Shown here: piece after piece, positions 16,881-26,404 of the stretch | Numbering within the stretch: position 1 is the stretch's first letter | Layout: each line of letters starts with the position of its first letter | From: Curtobacterium sp. MCBA15_009 | Lineage (GTDB): Bacteria > Actinomycetota > Actinomycetes > Actinomycetales > Microbacteriaceae | Assembly (NCBI RefSeq): GCF_001864895.1 | Contig: NZ_MJGO01000038.1 | Coordinates: 91,840-155,839 of the forward strand | Direction of reading: 5' to 3' | Length of the DNA: 64,000 nt | Program-made: the position numbers and the translations under genes | The notes under the pieces: model-generated | What the model was told of the DNA's origin: nothing | Seen by the model: the letters and a program-made list of their open reading frames with translations, nothing else | The model's database searches: none

Positions 16881-17548
16881 CGGTCCGCCGGCGTCCGACC
16901 GGGGCGGGCGGTGCCCCGGTGCGACCCGAGCTCGCGCTGCAGCGACCGGAGCACCTCCATCGTGATGTGGAGCTTCGTCGCGCTCGCGCCGAACGGGCGC
17001 CCGATCGTGGGCCGCGGTCGCAGCACGAGGGCGCTGCCCGCGACCCGACCGACCAGGATCCCGACGTCCGCCCGTTGCCCGCGGACGTCCTGCGACGCCA
17101 GGTCGATCGACGCGACGTCGTCCCACACGAGGTCGAACACCGGGTCGGGCCACTCCGGCGACCAGGCGTGCAGGCCCACACTGTCGACGGTCCACATCTC
17201 CGGCGGATCGTCGAGGGCGTGCAGTCCGGACCGCAGCACGGGCAGGTGGAACGCCGGCGCCGGACCGTGGGCGCGGATCCGGGCCAGGACCCGTCGGTCG
17301 CGCCGTCCGCGCAGCCACGAGAGCACCGCGGCGACCGGCCCGAACGCGAACAGGAGGGCCGACAGCAGCGGCCCGGACCACGGCCGTCGGGCCTCCGATC
17401 GCACGATGTCGTCGAGGTGCAGGACCGTCAGCCACAGGCCGACCGCGCCGACCAGCGTGACGACGACCAGTCCGACCAGGAACGGCCACCGCTTCGGTGG
17501 CACCCCGTCACGGAGCCGCTGCACCCACCGTTCCCCCGCGTACTGCAC
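16877..17548 (-). CDS. two-helix membrane protein with PH-like domain, paralogue A
   Basis: 223 aa, same architecture as the downstream gene: QRLRDGVPPKRWPF head, two helices, RRDRRVLARIRAHG linker, then FHLPVLRSGLHALDD, WTVDSVGLHAWSP and a helical end VLRSLQRELGSHRG. GTG 17548 begins it; a short 57-nt gap separates it from the divergent YeiH gene. The pair arose by duplication and is translationally coupled, so they may form a heterodimer. Function unknown. Confidence 0.7.
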   Translation of the reverse strand: MQYAGERWVQRLRDGVPPKRWPFLVGLVVVTLVGAVGLWLTVLHLDDIVRSEARRPWSGPLLSALLFAFGPVAAVLSWLRGRRDRRVLARIRAHGPAPAFHLPVLRSGLHALDDPPEMWTVDSVGLHAWSPEWPDPVFDLVWDDVASIDLASQDVRGQRADVGILVGRVAGSALVLRPRPTIGRPFGASATKLHITMEVLRSLQRELGSHRGTARPGRTPADR

Positions 17549-17605
17549 GGACCCATCCTGCCCGTCGGAGCAGCAGGGTGTCCGCGGGCGCGAGATGCTG
17601 GACGC

Positions 17606-18637
17606 ATGCAGTCCGCCCGCACCGCCGCCCCCGGTGTCGCCCTCGCCGTCGCGATCGGCATCGTCGCCACCCTCGTCGGTCGCGAACTCCCCGTCGTCGG
17701 CGGGCCCGTCCCCGCCGTGGTCATCGGCGCCGTGGTCGGTTGGCTCGTCCGTCGTCGCACCGGAGGCACGCTCGCCGCACTGGCACCCGGCGTGAAGTTC
17801 TCGTCGAGCCGGGTCCTGCAGGCCGCGGTCGTGCTGCTCGGCGCGCAGCTGTCGATCGGCGAGGTCCTGCGCATCGGCGGCGAGACCCTGCCGGTGATGC
17901 TCGCGACGCTCGTCGTCTGCCTGGTCGCAGCGTGGGGGATCGGCAGGGCGCTGCGGGTGTCGAGCGCCCTCCGGACCCTGATCGGCGTCGGCACGGGCAT
18001 CTGCGGTGCGTCGGCGATCGCCGCCGTCACCCCCGTCATCGGTGCCGTCAGCGCCGACGTCGCCTACGCCATGTCGACGATCTTCCTCTGCAACATCGCG
18101 GCGGTCTTCGCGTTCCCGCTGCTCGGGCACGCGCTCGGACTGAGCCAGCACGCCTTCGGCGTCTTCGCCGGCACCGCCGTCAACGACACGTCGTCGGTCG
18201 TCGCCACCGCGACCGTCTACGGCCGCCAGGCGACCGACACCGCGGTCGTCGTGAAGCTGGTGCGCACGCTCATGATCATCCCGATCGTCATCGGGCTGGC
18301 CGGACTGGAGGCCCGCCGCGCCTCCCGCGAGCAGCCCGCCCCCGCCCCGGGGCCGGGTCGCGGGTTCCGCGTGCTCCGGTTGGTGCCGTGGTTCCTCGTC
18401 GGGTTCCTCGTGGTGGTGCTGCTCCGGACCGTCGGGGTCCTGCCCGAGGCGGCGGCCCCGGGGTTCGCGACGGTCGCGTCGTTCCTGATCACGGTGGCGC
18501 TCGCCGCGATCGGCTGCTCGACGGACTTCGCGGCCCTGCGGCGCGCGGGCTTCCGTCCGATGCTGCTCGGCATCGCGCTCTGGGTCCTGGTGGCGGGCAC
18601 GAGCCTGGGGATGCAGGCCGCCTTCGGCCTGCTCTGA
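17606..18637 (+). CDS. YeiH family putative sulfate exporter
   Basis: 343 aa, ten or so membrane helices. Hallmarks GTGICGASAIAAVTPVI and GVFAGTAVNDTSSVVATA, and the C-terminal AAIGCSTDFAALRRAG, define UPF0324/YeiH (conserved hypothetical sulfate/thiosulfate exporter, CysZ-related in name only). ATG 17606. Usually coupled to LysR regulators; none is here. Followed by a 20-bp-stem hairpin. Confidence 0.85.
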   Translation: MQSARTAAPGVALAVAIGIVATLVGRELPVVGGPVPAVVIGAVVGWLVRRRTGGTLAALAPGVKFSSSRVLQAAVVLLGAQLSIGEVLRIGGETLPVMLATLVVCLVAAWGIGRALRVSSALRTLIGVGTGICGASAIAAVTPVIGAVSADVAYAMSTIFLCNIAAVFAFPLLGHALGLSQHAFGVFAGTAVNDTSSVVATATVYGRQATDTAVVVKLVRTLMIIPIVIGLAGLEARRASREQPAPAPGPGRGFRVLRLVPWFLVGFLVVVLLRTVGVLPEAAAPGFATVASFLITVALAAIGCSTDFAALRRAGFRPMLLGIALWVLVAGTSLGMQAAFGLL

Positions 18638-18680
18638 ACTGGTCCGGTCGGTCCGGTCCGGACGGGCCGCCGCCGCGACG

Positions 18681-18728
18681 GGAGGCCCGGATCACGTGAG
18701 CCGACCTGCTCACGTGATCCGGGCCTCC
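18681..18728. terminator. bidirectional terminator hairpin (20-bp perfect stem)
   Basis: GGAGGCCCGGATCACGTGAG pairs perfectly with its reverse complement at 18709-18728 around an 8-nt loop, between the convergent YeiH and ABC permease genes. The outer GGAGGCCCG is shared with the hairpins at 30296, 49922 and 54142. Confidence 0.8.
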
Positions 18729-18734
18729 TGTCCG

Positions 18735-19811
18735 TCAGCCGCGCAGCGCCTCCGACAGCTTCACGCGGCTGCCGGTGCGCAGCAGCGCGTTCTCGTAGAC
18801 CCGGGCGCCGACGGCGACCACGACGACGACCGACGCGACGACGACCAGGAGCGCCAGGACCGGCTCCCACCACGCGGCCGAGCCGAGGAAGATCCGCATC
18901 GGCATCCCGATCGCGGCGCTGAAGGGCACGTAGGACATGACCCCGAGCACGAGCGGGTTGTCGTACGCGACGATGATGAGGAAGTACGGGATCATCACGA
19001 GCATCATCACCGGGGTGGTGACGCTGCCCACGTCCTCCTGGCGGGAGACGAGCACCGCGGCCGCCGCGAACAGCGACGCGATGAGCACGAACCCGACGGC
19101 GAAGAACCCGACGAACCACAGGATGCTCGGGCCGAGCATCGCGAACACGTTGTCCTGCCCGGTCAGGGCCAGTGCGACGATCGCGGCGACGGCCACCGCG
19201 ACGATCTGGGCGAACGCCATGACGCTGTTGCCGAGCACCTTGCCCGCGAGCAGCGCCCTGGCCGGGATCGCGGACATGAGGATCTCGACCACCCGTGTCG
19301 ACTTCTCCTCGACGACGCTCTGCGCGATCGACTGGCCGAACGTCACCGCCGAGGCGAAGTAGACGACCCCGAACGCGATGGCGATGAGGTACACCAGACC
19401 GCCGGGCAGGGCGTCCGGGTCGAGCAGTTCGATCCGGGGCGAGACGCTCAGCGCCGAGACGACCTCGGACGGTGCGTCGTCGAGGCCGACGACCGTGTAG
19501 CCGAGCGGGTCGTCGGACGGCACGATCGCCGCGTCGACGTCGCCGTCCCGCACGAGTCGTTCGGCCGCGTCGACGGAGGCCGCGTCGGTGACGTCGAGCC
19601 CGCTCGTCGAGGGCAGCGAGACACCGTCGACGACGGCGACCGGGGTCGTGTCGTCGGCGGTGGCCTTGCCCACGATCCCGCCGACGACGATCGAGGCCAC
19701 GACCATGCCGATGAGGATGAGCGCCGACACCACGAAGGCCTTGCTGCGGATGCGCGCCTGGATCTCGCGTCCGGCGACCAGCCGCACGGCCTGCACGAAG
19801 GAGCTGTTCAC
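18735..19811 (-). CDS. ABC-2 type exporter permease (NatB-like)
   Basis: 358 aa. One N-terminal helix (RSKAFVVSALILIG), a large extracytoplasmic domain (about 50-160), then five helices including the EEKSTRVVEILMSAIPARALLAGK motif characteristic of NatB/YhaP permeases. Forms an exporter with the ATPase encoded just upstream (GTGA overlap at 19808-19811). NatAB-type systems export sodium or antimicrobial compounds; substrate not determined. Confidence 0.85.
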   Translation of the reverse strand: MNSSFVQAVRLVAGREIQARIRSKAFVVSALILIGMVVASIVVGGIVGKATADDTTPVAVVDGVSLPSTSGLDVTDAASVDAAERLVRDGDVDAAIVPSDDPLGYTVVGLDDAPSEVVSALSVSPRIELLDPDALPGGLVYLIAIAFGVVYFASAVTFGQSIAQSVVEEKSTRVVEILMSAIPARALLAGKVLGNSVMAFAQIVAVAVAAIVALALTGQDNVFAMLGPSILWFVGFFAVGFVLIASLFAAAAVLVSRQEDVGSVTTPVMMLVMIPYFLIIVAYDNPLVLGVMSYVPFSAAIGMPMRIFLGSAAWWEPVLALLVVVASVVVVVAVGARVYENALLRTGSRVKLSEALRG

Positions 19812-20689
19812 CGCACGACCTCCCGGAAGACCTCGCTGAGCCGCGGCACCCGCGGCGCGAACGACCCGACGGTGCCGTGCTGCACGGCACGCTGCAGGAC
19901 ACGCTGGGCGGTGGCGGCGTCGGCCTCGAAGACCGCGTAGCCGCCGTCGAACTCCCGGACGGCCACCCCCGGCTCGTCGCGGAGCCAGGCGACGTCGCCG
20001 TCGACCAGCAGCTCCCACGCGGCGGGGCCGGCCTGCTTCCGGAGCTCCTCCTGCGGCCCGGCGGCGCGGATGGTGCCGCCGGCGATCACGACGACGTCGT
20101 CGCAGAGCCGCTCGACCACGTCGAGCTGGTGGCTCGAGAACAGGACCGGGACCCCCCGCGCCGCGGCCTCGCGCAGCACGCCGAGCACCGTGTCGACGGC
20201 CATCGGGTCGAGGCCGGAGAACGGCTCGTCGAGCACGAGCACCTCGGGGTCGTGCGCCAGCGCGGCCGCGATCTGCACGCGCTGCTGGTTGCCGAGCGAC
20301 AGCTTCTCGACGGGGTCGGTGGCGTGCGCGGTCAGTTCGAGGCGTTCGAGCAGGCCACTCGTGCGCGAGGTCGCCGTGCGCTTGTCGACCCCGTGCAGCC
20401 GGGCCATGTACGCGACCTGCTCGGCCACCGGCATCTTCGGGTACAGGCCGCGTTCCTCGGGCATGTAGCCGAAGCGGCGCCGGTCCGCCGGCCGGACCTC
20501 GGTGCCGTCGATCGACACCGTTCCGGCGTCGGCGCGGAGCACCCCGAGCATGATCCGCATGGTGGTCGTCTTGCCGGCGCCGTTGCCGCCGACGAACCCG
20601 GTGAGCCGGCCGCTGCCGACCGTGAACCCGACGTCGTCGAGCACCCGGCGGTCGCCGAACTGCTTGGTCACCCCGTCGATGGTGAGCAT
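19808..20689 (-). CDS. ABC exporter ATPase (NatA-like, DUF4162)
   Basis: 293 aa. Walker A GGNGAGKTTTM, signature LSLGNQQRVQIAAAL (variant of LSGGQ), Walker B VLVLDEPFSGLDP, switch His in FSSHQLD. C-terminal DUF4162-like regulatory domain (about 215-290). ATG 20689 follows AAGGGA. Encoded 357 bp downstream of the two-component genes on the same strand, with a repeat-bearing promoter region in between, so it is a likely target of that response regulator (inference). Confidence 0.9.
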   Translation of the reverse strand: MLTIDGVTKQFGDRRVLDDVGFTVGSGRLTGFVGGNGAGKTTTMRIMLGVLRADAGTVSIDGTEVRPADRRRFGYMPEERGLYPKMPVAEQVAYMARLHGVDKRTATSRTSGLLERLELTAHATDPVEKLSLGNQQRVQIAAALAHDPEVLVLDEPFSGLDPMAVDTVLGVLREAAARGVPVLFSSHQLDVVERLCDDVVVIAGGTIRAAGPQEELRKQAGPAAWELLVDGDVAWLRDEPGVAVREFDGGYAVFEADAATAQRVLQRAVQHGTVGSFAPRVPRLSEVFREVVR

Positions 20690-20898
20690 GTCGTCCCTTC
20701 GTGGCACTGTCCGCGACGGTCGTCGTCGCTGCGTCCGACGCTATTGCGCGGGGTGTGCCCGACGCCTCCCACGCGGGGCGGGGATCGGTGCGGTGTCTGC
20801 TCCGTCTGCTCCGTCGCGCGGGGGAGGGCGGGGCGGCGGGCCGCGGGCGGCGGGGCGGCGGCGCGGGCGGCGGTGCGGTGCGGCGGTGCGGCGCCGGT

Positions 20899-21018
20899 GC
20901 GTGCGCATGTTGCGACGATGCACGCGTCGATCGTCACGCGTCCTGTCGAACGATGCGCATGCACCCGGTGCGTGTGCACGTTGCGACGATGCACGCGTCG
21001 ACCGTCACGTGTCCCGTC
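20899..21018. repeat. 71-bp spaced direct repeat upstream of ABC exporter
   Basis: The gap 20690-21045 (357 bp) has no gene. TTGCGACGATGCACGCGTCG at 20910-20929 recurs exactly at 20981-21000, and flanks extend the similarity to about 50 bp (20899-20948 and 20969-21018). The rest of the gap is a G/C run (20815-20895) without structure I can name. Confidence 0.7.
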
Positions 21019-21045
21019 GGTGCATGCGCGCGCACCGGACCGCGG

Positions 21046-21729
21046 TCAGCGGGCGACGCCGTGCTCGAACGCCCACACGACCGCCTGGATGCGGTCCCGG
21101 AGCCCGAGCTTCTGCAGCACGTTCGAGACGTGGGTCTTCACGGTGGCGTCGCCGACGTACAGCTCGGCGGCGATCTCGGCGTTGCTCAGGCCCCGGGCGA
21201 GCAGGCGCAGCACCTCGCACTCGCGCTCGGTGAGCCCGACCTCGGCGAGCACGACCGTCGGAGCCGGCGCGGGCGGTGCGGCCCGGGGGACGGCGTGCGC
21301 CGCGGTCGCCCGGCTGATCACCCGTCGCGTGACGTCGGGGGCCAGCAGGGCGTCCCCGCCCGCGACGGTGCGCACGGCGTCGATCAGCCGTTCGGGGGAG
21401 GCGTTCTTCAACAGGAAGCCGCTCGCCCCGGCCTCGAGCGCCTGGAAGAGCGCGTCGTCGCTGTCGAACGTGGTGAGCACGAGCACGGCGGGGGGATCCG
21501 GCAGCGTCGCGATCCGCCGAGCGGCCTCGAGGCCGTCCACCCCGGGCATCTGCACGTCCAGGCAGACCACGTCGGGGCGCAGCGCGCGGACCGCCTCGAC
21601 GGCCTGTGCACCGTCGCCGGCTTCGCCGACCACGCGGAAGCCCGGTTCGGACTCCAGGATCACGCGGAAGCCGGCCCGGACGAGCTCCTGGTCGTCGGCC
21701 AGCACGATCGTCAGGTCGTCGGGAGCCAT
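21046..21729 (-). CDS. NarL/FixJ-family response regulator
   Basis: 227 aa. Receiver domain 6-122 with phospho-acceptor D58 in VVCLDVQMPG, Thr in LVLTTFDS and Lys in FLLKNASP; a 40-residue Ala/Pro linker; then a LuxR-type HTH (165-227: LTERECEVLRLLARGLSNAEIA). Overlaps the kinase gene by 19 nt. Likely activates a nearby exporter, a frequent arrangement in actinobacteria. Confidence 0.9.
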   Translation of the reverse strand: MAPDDLTIVLADDQELVRAGFRVILESEPGFRVVGEAGDGAQAVEAVRALRPDVVCLDVQMPGVDGLEAARRIATLPDPPAVLVLTTFDSDDALFQALEAGASGFLLKNASPERLIDAVRTVAGGDALLAPDVTRRVISRATAAHAVPRAAPPAPAPTVVLAEVGLTERECEVLRLLARGLSNAEIAAELYVGDATVKTHVSNVLQKLGLRDRIQAVVWAFEHGVAR

Positions 21730-22985
21730 GCGCGCACCAGGTAACCTCCGCGGGCACGGGGCCCGATCTCGATCTGACCGTCCACGGCCGCGACGCGTTC
21801 ACGCATCCCGACGTGTCCGAGTCGGCTGCCCGCGGTGCTCCGCGCGGCACGGGCACCGTGGCCGTCGTCGGCCACCTCGACCTCGACGCCGTCGTCGAGG
21901 TAGCGCAGCCGGACGTCCGCCCGGGCGGTCGGCCCGGCGTGCTTGAGGACGTTCGTCACGGCCTCCTGCGCGATCCGGTACGCCACCGCCGCCACGGTCG
22001 GCGGCACCGGCCGTTCCACGCCGACGACGACGTACTCCGCCGGGTGGCCGGCGGCACGCGCCGACTCCGCCAGCGCGGCGATCCGGGCGATGCCCTCGGT
22101 GCTCGGGGCGTCGGCGACGGCCGTTGCGGCCCCGGTGTCGTCGTCCTCGGAGCGCAACGTGCCGAGCATCCGCCGGAGTTCCTCCACCGCGGTGCGGGCG
22201 CTCTCCTCGACCACGCCGAGCGACACCGTCGCCTGCACCGGGTCCCGGTCGATGACCCGGCGCGCGGCTCCGGCCTGCACGCCCATGAGCGCGACGTGGT
22301 GCGCGACGACGTCGTGCAGCTCGCGCGCGATGCGGACCCGCTCGATCGTGACGGCCTGTGCCGCCGACCGCTCCCGCTCGGCGGCGAGTTCGCCGGTGCG
22401 CTCGTCGAGCTCGTGCCGCGCGACGGCCGCGGCCCAGGCCCGGTTGCCGGCGTACCAGGCGGCCCCGAAGTAGATGACGTTGATGAGGATGTTCACGAGC
22501 GAGATCGCGACGTAGGGCGCCACCGGCGACTCCGTGTCGTTCGGCAGTGCGTTCGGCGACGCCCAGCCGAACGAGATCGCGATGAACAGCCAGGCGAACA
22601 TGCCGCCGATGACGACCCACCGGACGACCTCGGCCCGGAGCCGGTCGGAGCACCACGCCCCCACCGTGTACAGGGGGATGAAGAGCGTGAAGTTGATGAG
22701 GAGGACTTCGGGCACGTGCAACAGCTGCGTCGCGGCGAACGCGACGCCCGCCACGAGCACCACCGTCATCGGGAAGCGCCGACGGAACGCAACGGGCGCC
22801 GCGTTCGCGACGATCATCAGCCCGGAGACCCACCACGCTGCCTGGTCGTCACCGTAGGTGCCGGCCGAGCTGTACAGGAACGTCGTGACGACGAGCCCGC
22901 CGGCGAGCACGGCGGCGAGCACGGCGTCCTGCCGGTACTCGCGCCGTCCCACCGGCAGTCGTGACCATTCCCCCGTCGCCCCCAT
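21711..22985 (-). CDS. sensor histidine kinase, HisKA_3 type
   Basis: 424 aa. Five to six membrane helices in residues 20-185 without a large sensor loop, coiled-coil helix 190-225, phospho-acceptor His in RIARELHDVVAHHV, then HATPase motifs (AVTNVLKHAG N-box, VADDGHG and GHVGMRERV G-boxes). DesK/LiaS-like intramembrane sensing is plausible. ATG 22985 has no strong SD. Pairs with the overlapping response regulator. Confidence 0.9.
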   Translation of the reverse strand: MGATGEWSRLPVGRREYRQDAVLAAVLAGGLVVTTFLYSSAGTYGDDQAAWWVSGLMIVANAAPVAFRRRFPMTVVLVAGVAFAATQLLHVPEVLLINFTLFIPLYTVGAWCSDRLRAEVVRWVVIGGMFAWLFIAISFGWASPNALPNDTESPVAPYVAISLVNILINVIYFGAAWYAGNRAWAAAVARHELDERTGELAAERERSAAQAVTIERVRIARELHDVVAHHVALMGVQAGAARRVIDRDPVQATVSLGVVEESARTAVEELRRMLGTLRSEDDDTGAATAVADAPSTEGIARIAALAESARAAGHPAEYVVVGVERPVPPTVAAVAYRIAQEAVTNVLKHAGPTARADVRLRYLDDGVEVEVADDGHGARAARSTAGSRLGHVGMRERVAAVDGQIEIGPRARGGYLVRAWLPTT

Positions 22986-22995
22986 GCAGGAGACG

Positions 22996-23670
22996 CTACC
23001 GGGTCGTGTCCACCCGCAGGGCGTCGACGGCCTCGAGCACGGTCGCCACCTCGGTCCGCGTCGTGTAGTCGACGTGCACGTCGGCGAACCGGACCGTTCC
23101 GTCCTCGTCGATGACGAAGACCGACGGGAACGGGATCGCCGCGGTGCCGTCGGCGTTGCTGTCCGCGACGTCGAAGCCGAGCTGCATGTGGGCTGCGCGG
23201 GCCTCGGCGTTCGGTGCCGTGACGACCCCGAACCGTCCGGCGAGGACGTTCTCCGGGTCGGACAGCACCGGGAACGCGAGCTCGCCGTTCGCGATCGCCT
23301 GCTCGGTGCCCTCCGGCGTCTGCGGCGACACCGCGACGAGCCGCACACCCCGCTCCTGCAGCGCCGGCAGCAGCTCCTGCTGGTAGGTGCGGAGCGTGAG
23401 GTTGCAGTACGGGCACCAGGCCCCGCGGTAGAACACGAGGACCGTCGGCGCGTCACCGCGGACCTCGCGCAGCGTCGTGTCGCCGCCGGTCGCGTCGAGC
23501 AGGGCCGCGTCGGGCACGGCGTCGCCGGTCCCGAGCACCGTGTCGGGCAGACCGGCGGCGCGCAGGTCCGCCTGCTCCCGGTCGAAGACACCGCTCAGCT
23601 CGGGGCCGATCTGCGCGGTGAAGCCGGTGTTGAACTCGTCGACGCGGCGAGCGATGGTGTCCTGGGGCAT
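22996..23670 (-). CDS. peroxiredoxin-like AhpC/TSA family protein
   Basis: 224 aa. Thioredoxin fold with YRGAWCPYCNLTL: C86 and C89 form a CxxC in the position of the peroxidatic Cys, the AhpC/TSA 'YRGxWCPxC' group. N-terminal 45 residues are helical. Probably reduces organic or hydrogen peroxides with thiol partners. ATG 23670 follows GGAGG. Only 10 bp before the histidine kinase start, so the three may share a transcript. Confidence 0.85.
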   Translation of the reverse strand: MPQDTIARRVDEFNTGFTAQIGPELSGVFDREQADLRAAGLPDTVLGTGDAVPDAALLDATGGDTTLREVRGDAPTVLVFYRGAWCPYCNLTLRTYQQELLPALQERGVRLVAVSPQTPEGTEQAIANGELAFPVLSDPENVLAGRFGVVTAPNAEARAAHMQLGFDVADSNADGTAAIPFPSVFVIDEDGTVRFADVHVDYTTRTEVATVLEAVDALRVDTTR

Positions 23671-23773
23671 CGGGTCCTCCGTGGTCGTGGTCGGCGGGGT
23701 CGCCGTCCGCAGGGAGCGTAGGCACGGGGTGCGCCGTTCCGGTGCCCGGAGCGTCACGGATCGTCACACGTGG

Positions 23774-25039
23774 TCATCCCTCGGCATCCTGCGCCGTCGC
23801 GGTCCGGACCCGCTCCGGCAGGCCCGCGACAGCAGCCCTCCACGCCCACGCGGCGCCCGAGAAGACGACCGCCGTCAGCAGCCACAGCAGCCACGGGGCG
23901 TCGGAGTCGAGCAGTCCGAGGCTGAGCGGGAAGAGCGCCATGCCGACCGAGCCCGCGGTCTGGAAGACGCCGATCGCCCGCCCACGGACCCGTGGGTGCG
24001 GGGCCTCGGCCATCACGGCGTTCGACGCTGGCATCGCGACCATGTCCGCCACCGCGAGGACCACCCCCACGGCGACCACGTACGACCACGCCCCGGCGCC
24101 GGCGAGCGGCGGGAGCACGATGAGCGGCACCGTCGTCAGGGCGGTGAGACCGGCACCGACGGCCACGAGGACGCCGCGGTCGCACCCGGCGACCCACCGG
24201 GTGACGGAGGTCTGCAGGAGGGCCGCGAGGCCGGTGGCGATCGCGAACTGCACGGGTGCGACCGCGGCGGGCAGGTGCCACCGCTCGACGAACAGCACGC
24301 TCAGCGCGACGTTCGGCAGCACCATCGCCGGCCCGAGCAGGAACTGGCCGAGCGTCACGAGCCGCATCGACCGGTCCGTGGCGAACGCCCGCAGGGAACC
24401 CGCACGGCCCTCCGACAGGTCGCGGGCAGTCGCGGGCGGTCGTGCGCTCCCGGTGCGCTGGGTGGCGAACACGACCGCGGCGACGACGCTCGACACGACG
24501 TTCGCGACGACGAGCCACCGCAGTCCGTCGGAGCCGCCCCCGGCGAGGACGACCGCGGCGACGACGGCGCCGGCCCCGAGCGCCGCGGCCTTCGTCGCCT
24601 CGAGGAACGCGAACCACCGCTCGAACGGTCGCCCCGCCGCCAGGTCGTGCACGTAGGCGGTCCACGCCGTCCAGTACAGGCGCTCCGACGCGGTCGCCAG
24701 GAACACCGCCGCGAGCACGGTGACCGGTTCGTGGGCGACCAGGTACAGGGCGAAGCCGGCGGCGGAGAGCAGGTTGTTCGTGACCATGGACGCGCGCGCA
24801 CCGAAGCGGTCGGTGAGCACGCCGCCGAGCAGGCCGACCGGCAGTGCGAGCAGCGACGCGACGGTCGACAGGGCGCCGATCACGCCGAGCGACAGGTCGG
24901 TGGTCAGGGTGAAGTAGACGATCGTCAGCGGCAGCGTGAGGCCGGCGCCGACGGTGTCGACGAGGACGGCAGCGGTGACGGAGCGGTGCTCGGTGAGCGA
25001 GGACGAAGCGGCCCGGAGCCGGGCGCGGATGGAGAACAC
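23774..25039 (-). CDS. MFS transporter (12 TM)
   Basis: 421 aa, twelve helices. The loop after TM2 reads GGVLTDRFGARASMV (motif A-like) and TM8-9 region carries PHPRVRGRAIGVFQT. Resembles multidrug/unknown-substrate MFS of actinobacteria. The 180-bp leader (25040-25219) contains two small inverted repeats (GCCGGCTC/TGCCGGCT near 25127) but no gene. Substrate unknown. Confidence 0.8.
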   Translation of the reverse strand: MFSIRARLRAASSSLTEHRSVTAAVLVDTVGAGLTLPLTIVYFTLTTDLSLGVIGALSTVASLLALPVGLLGGVLTDRFGARASMVTNNLLSAAGFALYLVAHEPVTVLAAVFLATASERLYWTAWTAYVHDLAAGRPFERWFAFLEATKAAALGAGAVVAAVVLAGGGSDGLRWLVVANVVSSVVAAVVFATQRTGSARPPATARDLSEGRAGSLRAFATDRSMRLVTLGQFLLGPAMVLPNVALSVLFVERWHLPAAVAPVQFAIATGLAALLQTSVTRWVAGCDRGVLVAVGAGLTALTTVPLIVLPPLAGAGAWSYVVAVGVVLAVADMVAMPASNAVMAEAPHPRVRGRAIGVFQTAGSVGMALFPLSLGLLDSDAPWLLWLLTAVVFSGAAWAWRAAVAGLPERVRTATAQDAEG

Positions 25040-25219
25040 GGGGAATCCCTCGGAGTCGTCGCGCGGCGTCGGTGCCGCGCGGGCGTACTGGAAGCGCGCG
25101 GACCGGTGGTCCGCGGTGAGGGGGAGCCGGCTCTGGTGCCGGCTCAGCGCTTCGTTGCCATGACTCCGCTGTCGTGTCGTCGTCCCGGGGAGGCCCCGGC
25201 GAGGGTGTTCGCCGTCACG

Positions 25220-26404
25220 CTACCGCGCGGTCGGCTCCCGGGCAACGCTCCGGTCGTGGGCGCCGGAGGCGGCGCGGCGGCCGACCACCGCGAGCACGGC
25301 GCTCGCCGCGGTGACGGCCGCCCCGGCGACGAACGTGCCCCCGGGACCGACCGCCGCGAGCACCGCGCCCGCCGTCGCAGCTCCGGCCGCCTGCCCGAGC
25401 ACGAGCGCCACGAACAGCACCGACGTCCCGGCGGAGGACCGGTCGGCGTCGATCTCGGTGGTCCACGCGATCAGCGCCCCGGTCGCCGCCGTGTAGCCCC
25501 AGCCGAAGACGGCGCACGCCGCGATCGCCACCGGGGTGGACTGCGGGGCGGTCCCGAGCGTCACGACGGCGACCGCGGCCGCGCCGGCGGTGACCGCCCA
25601 GAGCACCCGGGCCCGGAGGCCGCTCGTCCACCGTGCGGTGACGACGACCGCGGCCCCGCCGGCACCGAGCGCGACCCACGCCGAGACCGACACGACGTCC
25701 GGGGCACCGGCGTCCACCAGCACCGAGCGGCCGTAGGTCCAGACGACCGCGGACCCCGCGCCGAAGAGCAGTGCCAGCGCCAGGACCCGGCGGTGCTGCG
25801 CGAACCAGGTGCGACCCGGCGCCGGGGCCCGGTCGCCGGACCCCGGCCCGCGGGACGCGGCGAGCAGCGCGACGCCGACGATGAGTGCGACGACCCCGGA
25901 CCAGGCCCACGCGGTGCGCCAGTCGGGCAGCAGGACGAGTGCGAGCGCCCCGGCCGCGACGAGGCCCGGCCCCGTGCCCGAGTTCACGACGGCCTGGGCG
26001 GTGTCCTGCGCCCGCTCGGGCACCGCCCGCGCGACGAGCTGCACGAGTGCCGGGGACGCCAGCCCCGCGCCTGCCGACGCGAACACGGCGGCCACCCCGA
26101 ACGACACCGGTCCGGTCGCCCACGCCATCGCGACCGCGCCGCCGCCCGCGACGAGGGCGGCCAGGGCCACGAGCGTCCGGGGAGCGCGCGCTGCGAACAG
26201 GAACCCGGCGACCGCGCCGACGCAGTACAGCGCCGACGCCCCCGACGAGACCCACCCTGCGGCGTCCGAGCGCAGCCCGAGGTCGCGCTGCACGTCGGGC
26301 AGGAAGAGTCCGTACGCCAGACGCACCAGCCCGTAGGTCACGGCGACGAGGGCGAGCCCGCTCCCGACCAGGAACAGCTGGCCGAACGAAAACGATCGTT
26401 TCAC
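25220..26404 (-). CDS. YbfB/YjiJ-type MFS transporter under TetR control
   Basis: 394 aa, twelve helices. GTG 26404 is directly preceded by -10 TAGGCT (26417-26412) with 7 nt spacing and no SD: leaderless. The start codon zone overlaps the palindrome AAACGATCGTTT (26390-26401), a likely TetR operator. Divergent from the tetR gene. TM4 motif VVNSGTGPGLVAAG and the GxxYG repeats fit sugar/aromatic exporters of the YbfB group. Substrate unknown, probably the inducer recognised by the TetR protein. Confidence 0.8.
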   Translation of the reverse strand: MKRSFSFGQLFLVGSGLALVAVTYGLVRLAYGLFLPDVQRDLGLRSDAAGWVSSGASALYCVGAVAGFLFAARAPRTLVALAALVAGGGAVAMAWATGPVSFGVAAVFASAGAGLASPALVQLVARAVPERAQDTAQAVVNSGTGPGLVAAGALALVLLPDWRTAWAWSGVVALIVGVALLAASRGPGSGDRAPAPGRTWFAQHRRVLALALLFGAGSAVVWTYGRSVLVDAGAPDVVSVSAWVALGAGGAAVVVTARWTSGLRARVLWAVTAGAAAVAVVTLGTAPQSTPVAIAACAVFGWGYTAATGALIAWTTEIDADRSSAGTSVLFVALVLGQAAGAATAGAVLAAVGPGGTFVAGAAVTAASAVLAVVGRRAASGAHDRSVAREPTAR

